A stretch of 64,000 nucleotides of DNA from JBBECE01 sp040881985. Lineage in GTDB: Bacteria; Pseudomonadota; Alphaproteobacteria; Rhizobiales; Devosiaceae. The notes under the pieces are model-generated. The model did not search any database. It was not told the origin of the DNA and saw only the letters and a list, made by a program, of their open reading frames with translations. The DNA is taken from NCBI GenBank assembly GCA_040881985.1, contig JBBECE010000019.1, positions 1 to 64,000 on the forward strand, read 5' to 3'. Below, in pieces: positions 8,946-17,099 of the stretch; positions within the stretch are counted from its first letter, which is position 1, and the number at the start of each line of letters is the position of its first letter. The position numbers and the translations under genes were made by a program.

Positions 8946-9997
8946 TTGCGCCGGGGGGCCGGCCGGGTGAGGTCCAGTTCGGCGGATTTGTCGACGCTGG
9001 AGCGCGAATCGTAGGCCGCGACGATGCGCCGAACAAGCTCGGAGCGCACCACATCCCGGTCGGTGAAGCGGATGAACTGGATGCCCTCGACGCCCGACAG
9101 TATGTCGATCGCCTCGTCGAGGCCGGACGTCTGGCCGCGCGGCAGGTCGATCTGGGAAGGATCGCCGGTGACGATCATTTTCGAATTCTCGCCGAGCCGG
9201 GTCAAAAACATTTTCATCTGCATGGCGGTGGTGTTCTGCGCCTCGTCGAGAATGACGACGGCATTGGACAGCGTCCGGCCGCGCATGAAGGCGAGCGGGG
9301 CGACCTCGATGATGCCCGAGGCGATGCAGCGCTCGACGTGCTCGGGCTGCATCATGTCGTAAAGCGCGTCGTAAAGCGGACGCAAATACGGGTCGACCTT
9401 CTCCTTCATGTCGCCGGGAAGGAATCCGAGCCGTTCGCCCGCCTCGACGGCGGGGCGCGAAAGGACGATGCGGTTGATCTCGCCGCGCTCGAGGAGCGTC
9501 GCGGCGTAGGCGACCGCCAGATAAGTCTTGCCGGTGCCGGCGGGGCCGACGCCGAAAATCATGTCGGCGCGCTCCATGGCGCGCACATAGGCGTCCTGGG
9601 CGGGCGAGCGGGCGACGATGGTGGCTTTGCGGGTCGCGATCTGGGCCATGCGAATGCGGCCGCGCCCGTCGAGGCTGGGGAGCGTCGGCTGGCTGTCCTC
9701 GGTCTGGATCATCCGGATCACCCCGTCGACGTCGCCGATGACGACGGAACGGCCTTCCTCGAGAAGGTCGTAGAGCGATTCAAGGACGCGGCGGGCCTGA
9801 TCGACCCCGAGCGCCGAGCCGCGCAACATGACGTGATTGCCGCGCGGCGCCGCCTCGACTTCGAGCTTCTGCTCGACGAGCGCGAGGTTCTGGTCGAATT
9901 CGCCGTACAGCTGGGAGACGAGGCGGTTGTCCTCGAAGGCGAGCTCAAGATGGGCGGTATCTTGCTTGGCGGCGGCGGGCGGCCAGGTCTGCGTCAA
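8942..9997 (-). CDS. phoH: PhoH-family ATPase
   Basis: 351 aa cytoplasmic P-loop ATPase, the usual partner of ybeY. An N-terminal KH-like region (about 15-100) precedes Walker A GPAGTGKT at 151-158 and the RPAVEAGERLGFLPGD motif. I take the TTG at 9997 as start: GGAG lies seven bases upstream, it lies beyond the miaB stop (10044), and the resulting length is normal. The open frame extending to 10150 overlaps the miaB end and shows no homology. An RNA-related role is inferred from the KH region and neighbours. Confidence 0.93.
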   Translation of the reverse strand: MTQTWPPAAAKQDTAHLELAFEDNRLVSQLYGEFDQNLALVEQKLEVEAAPRGNHVMLRGSALGVDQARRVLESLYDLLEEGRSVVIGDVDGVIRMIQTEDSQPTLPSLDGRGRIRMAQIATRKATIVARSPAQDAYVRAMERADMIFGVGPAGTGKTYLAVAYAATLLERGEINRIVLSRPAVEAGERLGFLPGDMKEKVDPYLRPLYDALYDMMQPEHVERCIASGIIEVAPLAFMRGRTLSNAVVILDEAQNTTAMQMKMFLTRLGENSKMIVTGDPSQIDLPRGQTSGLDEAIDILSGVEGIQFIRFTDRDVVRSELVRRIVAAYDSRSSVDKSAELDLTRPAPRRK

Positions 9998-10043
9998 ACG
10001 TTTGGCTCCGATGGCGTTGTTGCGGGTCGGAAATGTCTTCCTA

Positions 10044-11399
10044 TCATTCGGCAGCCGCCCGTTGTGTGACAATTTCGCCGAAAAGTGAATTGGTGCCGAC
10101 GGTATGGATATGGACCGGGACGATTTCGCCCAGCATTTCCGGGCTCGCATCGACCAGAACGGTCTGCAGGTAGGGCGAGCGGCCGGAGAGCTGGCCGGGC
10201 TCGCGGGCCCGCCGTTCGAGGAGCACCGGCAGCGTTCCGCCCGCCATCGAGCGATTGAAGCGGGCGCGATGGGCCTCGATCAGGTCCTGCAATTCGATGA
10301 GGCGTTCTGACTTTACCGCCTCGGGAATCTGGTGCTGCATTTCGGCGCCGGGGGTGCCGGGGCGGGGCGAATATTTGAAGGAGAACGCCGAGGCGTAGCC
10401 GACCTTGTCGACGAGCGCGAGGGTGGCGCGGAAATCGGCATCGGTCTCGCCGGGGAACCCGACGATGAAGTCGCCGGAAAGCGCGATGTCCGGCCGGGCG
10501 GCGCGGATTTTCTTGAGGGTCGCAAGATAGTCGGCGATCGTATGGCGGCGGTTCATCGCTTTGAGCACTGCGTCCGAGCCCGACTGCACCGGCAAGTGCA
10601 GCCATGGCATGAGCTTGTCGAGATCGACATGCGCCGCGATCAGCTCATCGTCCATATCGCGCGGATGCGAGGTGGTGTAGCGCAACCGCGCGAGCGAGGG
10701 GATGCCGGCGAGATGGCGAATGAGCGCGCCGAGCCCGATGGGGCGGCCGGCTGCATCGAACCCGTGCCAGGCATTGACGTTCTGGCCGAGCAGCGTGATC
10801 TCGCGCACGCCTGCTTCGGCGAGACGCCGGGCCTCTTCGACGATCTGGGCGAGCGGCCGGGAGAACTCGGCGCCGCGCGTATAGGGGACGACGCAGAATG
10901 AGCAGAACTTGTCGCAGCCTTCCTGGACGGTGAGGAACGCAGCGACCCCGCGGGCGATGATGGTGGCGCGGGAGGGGGCGGGCAGATGCTCGAACTTGTC
11001 CTCGGCGGGAAAGTCTGTCGCCACCACCGGGCCGGACTCGGCGCGGATCACGAGCTCGGGCAGCAAGTGATAGGATTGCGGGCCGAAGACGAGGTCGACC
11101 ATCGGGGCGCGGGCGAGAATTTCCTCGCCCTCGGCCTGGGCGACGCAGCCGGCGACCCCGATCATCGTTCGCTTGCCGTCCGCCGCGCGGTCTCGGCGGA
11201 TTTTCCTCAGGCGCCCGAGGTCGGAATAGATTTTCTCGGCGGCCTTCTCGCGGATATGGCAGGTGTTGAGAAGGATCAGGTCGGCGTCTTCGGGGGCGCC
11301 GACCACCCAGTAGCCCGCCGCCGCCAGCGCGTCGGTCATCCGGTCGCTGTCATAGGCGTTCATCAGACAGCCATAGGTCCTGATGAACAGCGTCTTCAT
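10044..11399 (-). CDS. miaB: tRNA-2-methylthio-N6-dimethylallyladenosine synthase
   Basis: 451 aa radical-SAM methylthiotransferase modifying A37 of tRNAs. All six cluster-binding cysteines are visible: C11, C47 and C85 in the N-terminal UPF0004 domain, and C162-C166-C169 in GCDKFCSFC. A TRAM domain closes the protein (about 380-445). It heads the run miaB-phoH-ybeY-corC-lnt. An imperfect palindrome at 11404-11424 lies in its leader. Confidence 0.96.
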   Translation of the reverse strand: MKTLFIRTYGCLMNAYDSDRMTDALAAAGYWVVGAPEDADLILLNTCHIREKAAEKIYSDLGRLRKIRRDRAADGKRTMIGVAGCVAQAEGEEILARAPMVDLVFGPQSYHLLPELVIRAESGPVVATDFPAEDKFEHLPAPSRATIIARGVAAFLTVQEGCDKFCSFCVVPYTRGAEFSRPLAQIVEEARRLAEAGVREITLLGQNVNAWHGFDAAGRPIGLGALIRHLAGIPSLARLRYTTSHPRDMDDELIAAHVDLDKLMPWLHLPVQSGSDAVLKAMNRRHTIADYLATLKKIRAARPDIALSGDFIVGFPGETDADFRATLALVDKVGYASAFSFKYSPRPGTPGAEMQHQIPEAVKSERLIELQDLIEAHRARFNRSMAGGTLPVLLERRAREPGQLSGRSPYLQTVLVDASPEMLGEIVPVHIHTVGTNSLFGEIVTQRAAAE

Positions 11400-11403
11400 G
11401 GGG

Positions 11404-11424
11404 CGGCTTGGTACACCAAAGCCG
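11404..11424. other. Imperfect palindrome in miaB leader
   Basis: CGGCTTGGT-AC-ACCAAAGCCG: arms complementary apart from one bulged A, five bases before the miaB ATG. It could be a protein site or a tight hairpin. No function is assigned. Confidence 0.3.
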
Positions 11425-11447
11425 GGGATGGTGCCAAGGCGGACCTC

Positions 11448-12254
11448 TCAGCCGGTATGGGCCGCGGGCAGCTCGCGGCGACGGTTGAGCGCGACGAGCA
11501 TGGCGCGGACCTTCATTTCGGCGAGGCGGGTGACGACCTTCCGGTCGGTGTCGTGCCGCACCATGATCGGGGCGCCGAACATGACGGTGACCGACTTGGT
11601 TCCCGAGGCAAGGATGTGGCGAAGATTATCCATGGGCCCCATATCGCCGACCCAGGCGATGAGCGAGCGGTCGGTGCGCCCCACCGGAAGACCGTGAATG
11701 TGGGTGTAGGCGATGGTCACGGGCTGGATGACCGTCCCGCCGGAATTCGAGGCGGCGATGGCCGCCTGCGCGGCTCCGACAAGCGCCGAGCGGAAGGGCA
11801 GCACATGAGTGCCCATGCCGGACGTGCCCTCGGCGAAGAGCAGTACCGCGTCGCCTTTGGCGAGACGGGCGGCCATGGCATCGCTCGTGCGGCCGGAATC
11901 GGTGCGCCGCTTGCGGTCGACGAAGATGGTCTTTTGAAGCGCCGCCATCGGGCCGACCAGCGGCCAGCGTTTGACGTCGGATTTGGAGACGAATGACATG
12001 GGCGCGATCGAGCCGAGGACCGGAATATCCATCCAGGAAATATGGTTGGAGAGAAGCAGCGTCGGCGCCTTGTCGCAGGGCTTGCCGATCACCGTGACGC
12101 GAATCGAGAGTATCCGGCAAACGAGCCAGAAGAAGCCGCGCGGCAAGACGTTCCAGCCGGGCAGGCGAATCAACAGGATCGCGACCTGCACCGGCATGAG
12201 CAGGACGGTGTAGGGCAGCAGCACCAGGAAGAAGAACAGGACCCGCAGGATCAT
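11448..12254 (-). CDS. plsC: 1-acyl-sn-glycerol-3-phosphate acyltransferase
   Basis: 268 aa membrane enzyme making phosphatidic acid from lysophosphatidic acid. A hydrophobic N-terminus (about 3-30) is followed by the HX4D motif (H71, D76 in SNHISWMD) and an EGTS box at 142-145, where many family members have EGTR. The ATG overlaps the fur stop (ATGA). The Ser for Arg in the second motif is a small departure seen in some paralogues, so substrate preference is uncertain. Confidence 0.88.
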   Translation of the reverse strand: MILRVLFFFLVLLPYTVLLMPVQVAILLIRLPGWNVLPRGFFWLVCRILSIRVTVIGKPCDKAPTLLLSNHISWMDIPVLGSIAPMSFVSKSDVKRWPLVGPMAALQKTIFVDRKRRTDSGRTSDAMAARLAKGDAVLLFAEGTSGMGTHVLPFRSALVGAAQAAIAASNSGGTVIQPVTIAYTHIHGLPVGRTDRSLIAWVGDMGPMDNLRHILASGTKSVTVMFGAPIMVRHDTDRKVVTRLAEMKVRAMLVALNRRRELPAAHTG

Positions 12255-12709
12255 TCGGAGCGGTCACCGTCCTTTTTGGCGCCCAGCGGCACGCCGTAGA
12301 GCTCGAGCCGGTGATCGACGAGCTTGTAGCCGAGCGCCCGGGCGATCTTTTCCTGCAAGGCCTCGATCTCGGGATTGGCGAATTCGACGACCTTGCCGGT
12401 GCGTACGTCGATCAGGTGGTCGTGATGATGGTCCGGGGCCTGCTCGAAGCGGGCGCCGTGACCGTCCTTGAAATCGTGCTTGGCGATCAGTCCCGCATCC
12501 TCGAAGAGGTTGACGGTGCGATAGACGGTCGACAGCGAAATGTTGGAATCCAGAGCCGCGGCGCGGGCATGGAGTTCCTCGACGCCGGGGTGGTCGATGG
12601 CCTTCTCGATGACGCGGGCAATGATCCGGCGCTGCTCGGTCATCCGCATGCCGCGGGCCACACACTGCTCTTCAAGGGAAAGCTCGCCGGGCTGCATCAT
12701 TGCCATCAT
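12251..12709 (-). CDS. fur: Fur-family metal-responsive repressor (Fur/Mur type)
   Basis: 152 aa. The winged-helix N-terminus (RGMRMTEQRRIIARVI, ISLSTVYRTVNLFEDAGLI) and the HHHDHLIDVRTGKVVEF metal-binding segment, with LVDHRLELYGVPL near the end, match the Rhizobiales Fur that acts mainly as a manganese regulator (Mur). I start at the first Met of the MMAMMQPG cluster after the rimI stop; Met at 12706, 12700 or 12697 would serve equally. The frame open upstream is non-homologous. tsaB-rimI-fur-plsC are closely packed. Confidence 0.9.
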   Translation of the reverse strand: MMAMMQPGELSLEEQCVARGMRMTEQRRIIARVIEKAIDHPGVEELHARAAALDSNISLSTVYRTVNLFEDAGLIAKHDFKDGHGARFEQAPDHHHDHLIDVRTGKVVEFANPEIEALQEKIARALGYKLVDHRLELYGVPLGAKKDGDRSE

Positions 12710-12737
12710 CGCAGGGGCAGCAACTATCGGACGCGGC

Positions 12738-13214
12738 CTAGCCGAGATCAAGGCGCAAGACAAGCGCCGCGGCCCCCTTGCCGCCCTGGGCCTGGTAGTA
12801 GTCGCGGCGGCTGCCGGTCTCGGTGAAGCCGAAGCGGGCATAGAGGCGGCGGGCCGCAAGGTTCGCTTCGTCGACCTCAAGGAACAGTTTCTTGACCGGG
12901 GAGCGGGTCAGATCGTCGATCGCCGCTTCCAGCAGCGCCGTGCCGAGGCGCTTGCCGCGCCAGCGCCTGTCGACCGCGACGGTCAGGATTTCGGCCTCTT
13001 CTCCGGCGATGCGTACCGTCAGGAATCCGGCGATGCGGCGGCGGACGTCGCAGACGACATAGGTGGGGGTGCGCGGATCGATGGCGTAGGCGGCGAAATC
13101 GGCGGCGGCCCAGCCGCGAAAGAAGGCGCCGGCATGGAGCTCGGCCAGGCGTTCGGCGTCCTCTGTCTTGGCCGGCTCGACATGCAGACCCTGCGGGGCG
13201 ACCCAGAGCCTCAT
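12738..13214 (-). CDS. rimI: Ribosomal protein S18 alanine N-acetyltransferase
   Basis: 158 aa GNAT-fold acetyltransferase. The acetyl-CoA site DRRWRGKRLGTALL and the C-terminal LFLEVDEANLAARRLYARFGF segment are typical of RimI. It overlaps the tsaB stop by ATGA; the tsaB-rimI pair is a conserved arrangement, which supports this over other GNAT functions. Confidence 0.88.
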   Translation of the reverse strand: MRLWVAPQGLHVEPAKTEDAERLAELHAGAFFRGWAAADFAAYAIDPRTPTYVVCDVRRRIAGFLTVRIAGEEAEILTVAVDRRWRGKRLGTALLEAAIDDLTRSPVKKLFLEVDEANLAARRLYARFGFTETGSRRDYYQAQGGKGAAALVLRLDLG

Positions 13215-13888
13215 TTTCGGGCGAGGCGTTTGGAGGTTTGCGGCCGGGCGTCGGGAGCGCGGACATAGGTGGGCTCGGGCGGAAAGGCGGCGGGGTCGAG
13301 GCCCTGGGCAAAACCGGCCAGCGCCTCGATCGGGACAAAACCGCGATCCCGTTCGGGCCGCAGAAGTTCGAGGTCGGTCGAGCCGGCGCGGTCGGCGGCA
13401 AGCGCCGAGGCCGAACCGAGGATGCGGGCGCCGGGGCCGAGCCCGGCGAGCGCGGTCTTGAGATACAGGATTTCGGGAGGCGACACCGGCACGCCGGGGG
13501 CGGAGAAGAATTGGCGCCAGGCCTCGCCGCGTCTTGCGTCGACAAGGACGCAGAGTGGTGCGGCGGCGCGAGCCGCGAGCGACAGCGCGGTGAGCGTGCC
13601 AACGCCGAGGACGGGGATCGACAGCGCGAGCCCGAAGCCCCGGGCGGCGGCAAGGCCGACGCGCAAGCCGGTGAACGAGCCCGGGCCGGTCGTGACGGCC
13701 ACGCGATCAATATCCGCGTGGGCGATGCCGCCGCGAGCAAGCAAAAGATCGACCTGGCCGATCAGCACTTCGGCATGGCCGCGCGCGCGATCTTCCGCAA
13801 TGCTCAGCGTTCTTCCGTCAGCCAATGCGAGGGCGCATTGGCATCGCGCGTGGCCTGTATCGAGTGTGAGCGTGAGGGGCGCGGACAT
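13211..13888 (-). CDS. tsaB: tRNA threonylcarbamoyladenosine biosynthesis protein TsaB
   Basis: 225 aa ASKHA-fold partner of TsaD needed for t6A37 formation. LTLDTGHARCQCALA at the start and VTTGPGSFTGLRVGLAAARG at about 65-85 are the family signature. Length is normal. It begins the tsaB-rimI-fur-plsC-miaB series and lies just beyond the terminator of the upstream SH3/crystallin gene. Confidence 0.94.
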   Translation of the reverse strand: MSAPLTLTLDTGHARCQCALALADGRTLSIAEDRARGHAEVLIGQVDLLLARGGIAHADIDRVAVTTGPGSFTGLRVGLAAARGFGLALSIPVLGVGTLTALSLAARAAAPLCVLVDARRGEAWRQFFSAPGVPVSPPEILYLKTALAGLGPGARILGSASALAADRAGSTDLELLRPERDRGFVPIEALAGFAQGLDPAAFPPEPTYVRAPDARPQTSKRLARK

Positions 13889-13933
13889 GCGGCATGGCTT
13901 AGCCGCGCCCCGGGCCCAAGTCGAGCCGACAGC

Positions 13934-13959
13934 AAAACGCCGCCCCGAAGAGCGGCGTT
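13934..13959 (-). terminator. Rho-independent terminator
   Basis: Perfect 8-bp stem: AACGCCGC (13936-13943) with GCGGCGTT (13952-13959), 8-base loop, and on the minus strand TTTT completing the tract at 13937-13934. It lies 23 bases beyond the stop of the SH3/crystallin gene and insulates it from tsaB. Confidence 0.85.
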
Positions 13960-13981
13960 GCGTTGGTGTCTTGGGGGGTGG

Positions 13982-14602
13982 TTACTGCACCCAATAGGAC
14001 GAAATGATGTCGTTGAAGTTCGGCAGGGACGACCGGCTGCCGCGCAGCACGATGCAATCGCCGCGATAGTTCCAATCTTCGCAGGCGCGCAACCGCGCCG
14101 AGCCGAAGATGCGGATCGAGGAGATGCGGTCGTTCCAGAAACCGCCGAGATGCGGATCGCTGGCATCGCGTGGCACGCAGAAGCGCCGGCCTTCGTAGTT
14201 CACATGCTCATAGAAGCAGACGCCGCCACGATTGTTCGGGAAGTTGGGCTGTTGCGGCGGTTCGCCGATCGAGAAACTGAAGTTCGGCGTGGTGATAGAG
14301 AAACTGACGTCCGGCGGGTTGGTGAACGGGCGATCCGGAGTCTGGGAGCCCGAGCCCGTCAAATAGCGGGCCGAGACCCAGCCGTCGGGGCCGTAATGGA
14401 TGATCGAACACCAACCGGCGAGGGTGCAGCCTTCGACATCGACTTCCTCGCCGGGATAAAGCACATCGACAACGGCAAAACCCGTGCCGGGGCCGGAGCG
14501 GACATTGACGGCGGCTGTGGCTTGCGCGGCCAGAGCGCCGCCAATCGAACTAAGACCGCCAATGGCGACGAACGCCAGGGCGGCCAAGCGGTGGTTCATC
14601 AT
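13982..14602 (-). CDS. Secreted SH3-domain / beta-gamma-crystallin-like protein
   Basis: 206 aa, function unknown. A signal peptide (about 1-26, LSSIGGALA-AQA) is followed by a bacterial SH3 domain (about 28-82, VNVRSGPGTGF ... GWVSARYL), a Pro/Ser/Thr-rich linker, and a C-terminal region (about 128-206) with two Greek-key-like motifs (VCFYEHVNYEGRRFCV and LRACEDWNYRGDCIVL) as in beta/gamma-crystallin or I36 inhibitor-like proteins. Six C-terminal cysteines fit a periplasmic disulfide-bonded domain. AAGGA lies eight bases before the ATG at 14602. It is monocistronic, closed by a strong terminator. Confidence 0.8.
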   Translation of the reverse strand: MMNHRLAALAFVAIGGLSSIGGALAAQATAAVNVRSGPGTGFAVVDVLYPGEEVDVEGCTLAGWCSIIHYGPDGWVSARYLTGSGSQTPDRPFTNPPDVSFSITTPNFSFSIGEPPQQPNFPNNRGGVCFYEHVNYEGRRFCVPRDASDPHLGGFWNDRISSIRIFGSARLRACEDWNYRGDCIVLRGSRSSLPNFNDIISSYWVQ

Positions 14603-14813
14603 TTTTTTAATCCTTGAGCTTGTCCGGCAATTGCCGACTTCGCCCCCCGCGGGGCGCAGCGGTGCGTGAAGATTGTGGCGGCAGTAAGCCCCGGGGGATG
14701 AATGATGGCGAACAGCGGCGGCGAAGCGCCGTTCAGCGGGGCTTTGCGCAAATCGGGTGGCTTTGTGGAAATACGGTGGGTTTGCGGCGGACACTGTGGG
14801 CCGAAAAGTCGGC
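14603..14813. other. Intergenic region between nifU and the SH3/crystallin gene
   Basis: 211 bases without a credible gene. On the minus strand a 6-bp hairpin (GGCCGA-CTTT-TCGGCC) directly follows the nifU stop without a T tract, and an 8-bp stem with one G.U (14710-14717 with 14727-14734) lies further down. These may end the nifU transcript or sit in the leader of the next gene. No clear promoter was found. Confidence 0.5.
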
Positions 14814-15374
14814 CTAGACCTCGCGGACGCCTTCGACGCCGGGCACAAAATGCCGCAGCAGATTCTCGATGCCGTTCTTCAAGGTGGCGGTCGAGGAGGG
14901 ACAGCCCGAGCAGGCCCCCTGCATGTGCAGATAGACCATGCCGTCGCGATAGCCTTTGAGGGTGATGTCGCCGCCATCCATGGCGACGGCCGGACGGATG
15001 CGGGTCTCGAGCAATTCCTTGATGACCTCGACCAACTCGGCGTCCTGCGGCTCGAAGAAAATCTCGCCTTGGGGCGCTTTGGAACTACCGCCGTCGGTGA
15101 GGATCGGATTGCCGGTGAGATAATGTTCCATGATCGCGCCGAGCACGGCGGGCTTGAGGTGCGCCCAGTCGGTCGCGTCGCGGGTCACCGCGATGAAATC
15201 GGAGCCGAGGAAGACGCCGGTGATCCCGTCGATGGTGAAGAGCGCCGAGGCAAGCGGGGAGACGTTGGCCGACCCGGAGTCGCGGAAATCCCGCGGCTCG
15301 CCGGCGAGAACTTCGCGGCCGGGCAGGAATTTCAGCGTTTGCGGGTTCGGGGTCGCTTCGGTCTGGATGAACAT
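14814..15374 (-). CDS. NifU/NfuA-type iron-sulfur scaffold protein
   Basis: 186 aa Fe-S cluster carrier. The N-terminal Nfu_N domain (about 1-90, MFIQTEATPNPQTLKFLPG) precedes a C-terminal NifU-like domain (about 105-186) with the cluster-binding CSGC in GACSGCPSS. This two-domain layout is the common housekeeping form in alphaproteobacteria, distinct from the nitrogenase-linked NifU. A TTGCGA-N16-TATCTT promoter candidate lies upstream. Confidence 0.93.
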   Translation of the reverse strand: MFIQTEATPNPQTLKFLPGREVLAGEPRDFRDSGSANVSPLASALFTIDGITGVFLGSDFIAVTRDATDWAHLKPAVLGAIMEHYLTGNPILTDGGSSKAPQGEIFFEPQDAELVEVIKELLETRIRPAVAMDGGDITLKGYRDGMVYLHMQGACSGCPSSTATLKNGIENLLRHFVPGVEGVREV

Positions 15375-15413
15375 GGTCTGCCGGGCTTCGGGTTAATTTA
15401 GAACCGTTCCAAC

Positions 15414-15441
15414 AAGATATGCTTTTGGGCCGAATTCGCAA
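15414..15441 (-). promoter_or_regulatory. Candidate promoter of the NifU-like gene
   Basis: Minus strand TTGCGA (15441-15436), 16-base spacer, TATCTT (15419-15414). Each hexamer matches 4 of 6 consensus bases, and the implied start is about 33 bases before the ATG. Confidence 0.3.
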
Positions 15442-15459
15442 GGGCCAGGCCCGCGCGCC

Positions 15460-15951
15460 TCAGCTCAGGGCCTCGATTTCCTCGTCGGAAAGGGTGCCGG
15501 GGACGATGGCGACAGGGATCGGGAAGGCGTTGGCGCCGCGCAAGGCAATCGAGGAGACCAGCGGGCCCGGGCCTTCCGAGGAGGTGCCGGCGGCAAGCAC
15601 GAGAATGACGATGTCGCGGTCTTCCCGGATCAGCGCTTCGACCTCCTCGGCGCGGGGACCCTCGCGGACGACCCGCTCGACGGCGATATCGCCAGCGGCG
15701 CGGAGGCGCGATTCATGCTGCTCGAAAAGCTTCTCGGCCTGCTGCATCGCCTCGGCGCGCATGACGTCTCCGACCCCAATCCAGTGCTGGAACTGGTCGG
15801 GCTCGATGACAACGAGCAGGACAATGGTGCCGCCGGTGCGCCGGACGCGAAAGGCCGCGAAGGTGACGGCCTTGATGCACTCTTCGGTGCCGTCGAGCAC
15901 GACGAGCCATTTGCGCGTGTGTTCGCCCCGCCGGGGACTATCGCCGCTCAT
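15460..15951 (-). CDS. Universal stress protein (UspA family)
   Basis: 163 aa. One Usp domain: WLVVLDGTEECIKAVTFAA at the start and a C-terminal region (FPIPVAIVPG). The GxxGS-type nucleotide loop is altered (AAGTSSEGPGPLVSS), so ATP binding is uncertain. It lies between trpS and nifU, as in many Rhizobiales. Confidence 0.88.
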   Translation of the reverse strand: MSGDSPRRGEHTRKWLVVLDGTEECIKAVTFAAFRVRRTGGTIVLLVVIEPDQFQHWIGVGDVMRAEAMQQAEKLFEQHESRLRAAGDIAVERVVREGPRAEEVEALIREDRDIVILVLAAGTSSEGPGPLVSSIALRGANAFPIPVAIVPGTLSDEEIEALS

Positions 15952-16002
15952 CTTCTCATGCTGCCATTGGGGCTAAGGTTTGCCAAGCGCTCCGGGCGGG
16001 GC

Positions 16003-17037
16003 TCAGCCGAGCAAGCCGACGATCGCCTTGGTCTCTTCGAGGATGGGCGCCGCGATGGCGCGGGCGCGGCCGGCGCCTTCCTTGAGAATGCGGTCGATCT
16101 CGGCGGGGTCAGCCAAGAGGCGGCGCATCTCGGCGGCGACGGGGGCGAGCTCGGCGACGACGCGCCCGGTCAGCGCCGGCTTGAAGGCGCCGAACCCCTT
16201 GCCGCCAAATTCGGCGAGTACCTCGGCGGGTGAGACCCCCGTGAAGGCGGCATAGATCTCGACCAGATTGCGGGCCTCGGGGCGGCTCTCGAGGCCTTCA
16301 GGGGTGTCCGGCAAGGCCTTGGGGTCGGTCTTGGCGCGCTTGATCTTGTCGGCGATGGCGTCGGCGGTGTCGGTCATGAAGATCGTCGCCTGTTCGGAAT
16401 GTTCGGACTTTGACATTTTGCGGGTGCCGTCGCGCAACGACATCACCCGCATGGCGGGGCCGGAAATGATGGGCTCGGTCAGCGGAAACCAGGCATCGCC
16501 GTGACCCCGCGCCTTGAGGCGGGCGGCGAAATCACTGTTGAATTTCTGGGCGACGTCGCGGGTGAGTTCCAAGTGCTGTTTCTGGTCCTCGCCGACCGGG
16601 ACATGGGTCGCGTGATAGAGCAAAATATCGGCGGCCATCAGCACCGGATAGACGAAAAGCCCGGCCGACGCCGCCTCGCGGTTCGAACCGGCTTTGTCCT
16701 TGAACTGGGTCATCCGGTTGAGCCAGCCGACGCGGGCGACGCAATTGAAAATCCAGGCGAGCTCGGCGTGTTCTTTCACCTGCGACTGGTTGAAGACGAT
16801 ATGGGCGGCGGGGTTGACGCCGGCGGCAATGTAAGCGGCCGCGACTTCGCGGGTCGCCTCGGCCAGGCGCTCGGGATCCTGCCAGACGGTGATGGCGTGC
16901 AGGTCGACGACGCAATAGAGGCACTGATGGCTCTTCTGCAGGGGCACGAAGCGGCGGATGGCGCCGAGATAGTTGCCCAGATGCAGATCGCCCGAAGGCT
17001 GGATGCCGGAGAAGACGCGCGGGGTGAGGTGCGGCAT
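16003..17037 (-). CDS. trpS: Tryptophanyl-tRNA synthetase
   Basis: 344 aa class I synthetase. The HIGH-equivalent lies in PSGDLHLGNYLGA near residues 14-26 and the KMSKS loop in RKMSKSEHS. Length is standard. It lies 62 bases downstream of murJ. Confidence 0.96.
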   Translation of the reverse strand: MPHLTPRVFSGIQPSGDLHLGNYLGAIRRFVPLQKSHQCLYCVVDLHAITVWQDPERLAEATREVAAAYIAAGVNPAAHIVFNQSQVKEHAELAWIFNCVARVGWLNRMTQFKDKAGSNREAASAGLFVYPVLMAADILLYHATHVPVGEDQKQHLELTRDVAQKFNSDFAARLKARGHGDAWFPLTEPIISGPAMRVMSLRDGTRKMSKSEHSEQATIFMTDTADAIADKIKRAKTDPKALPDTPEGLESRPEARNLVEIYAAFTGVSPAEVLAEFGGKGFGAFKPALTGRVVAELAPVAAEMRRLLADPAEIDRILKEGAGRARAIAAPILEETKAIVGLLG

Positions 17038-17099
17038 GGGTTGAAGCCTTGAAGTTCGGGCGGCTTATCGCAGGAAGCGCGGGAGCCTGGCAATCCCCG

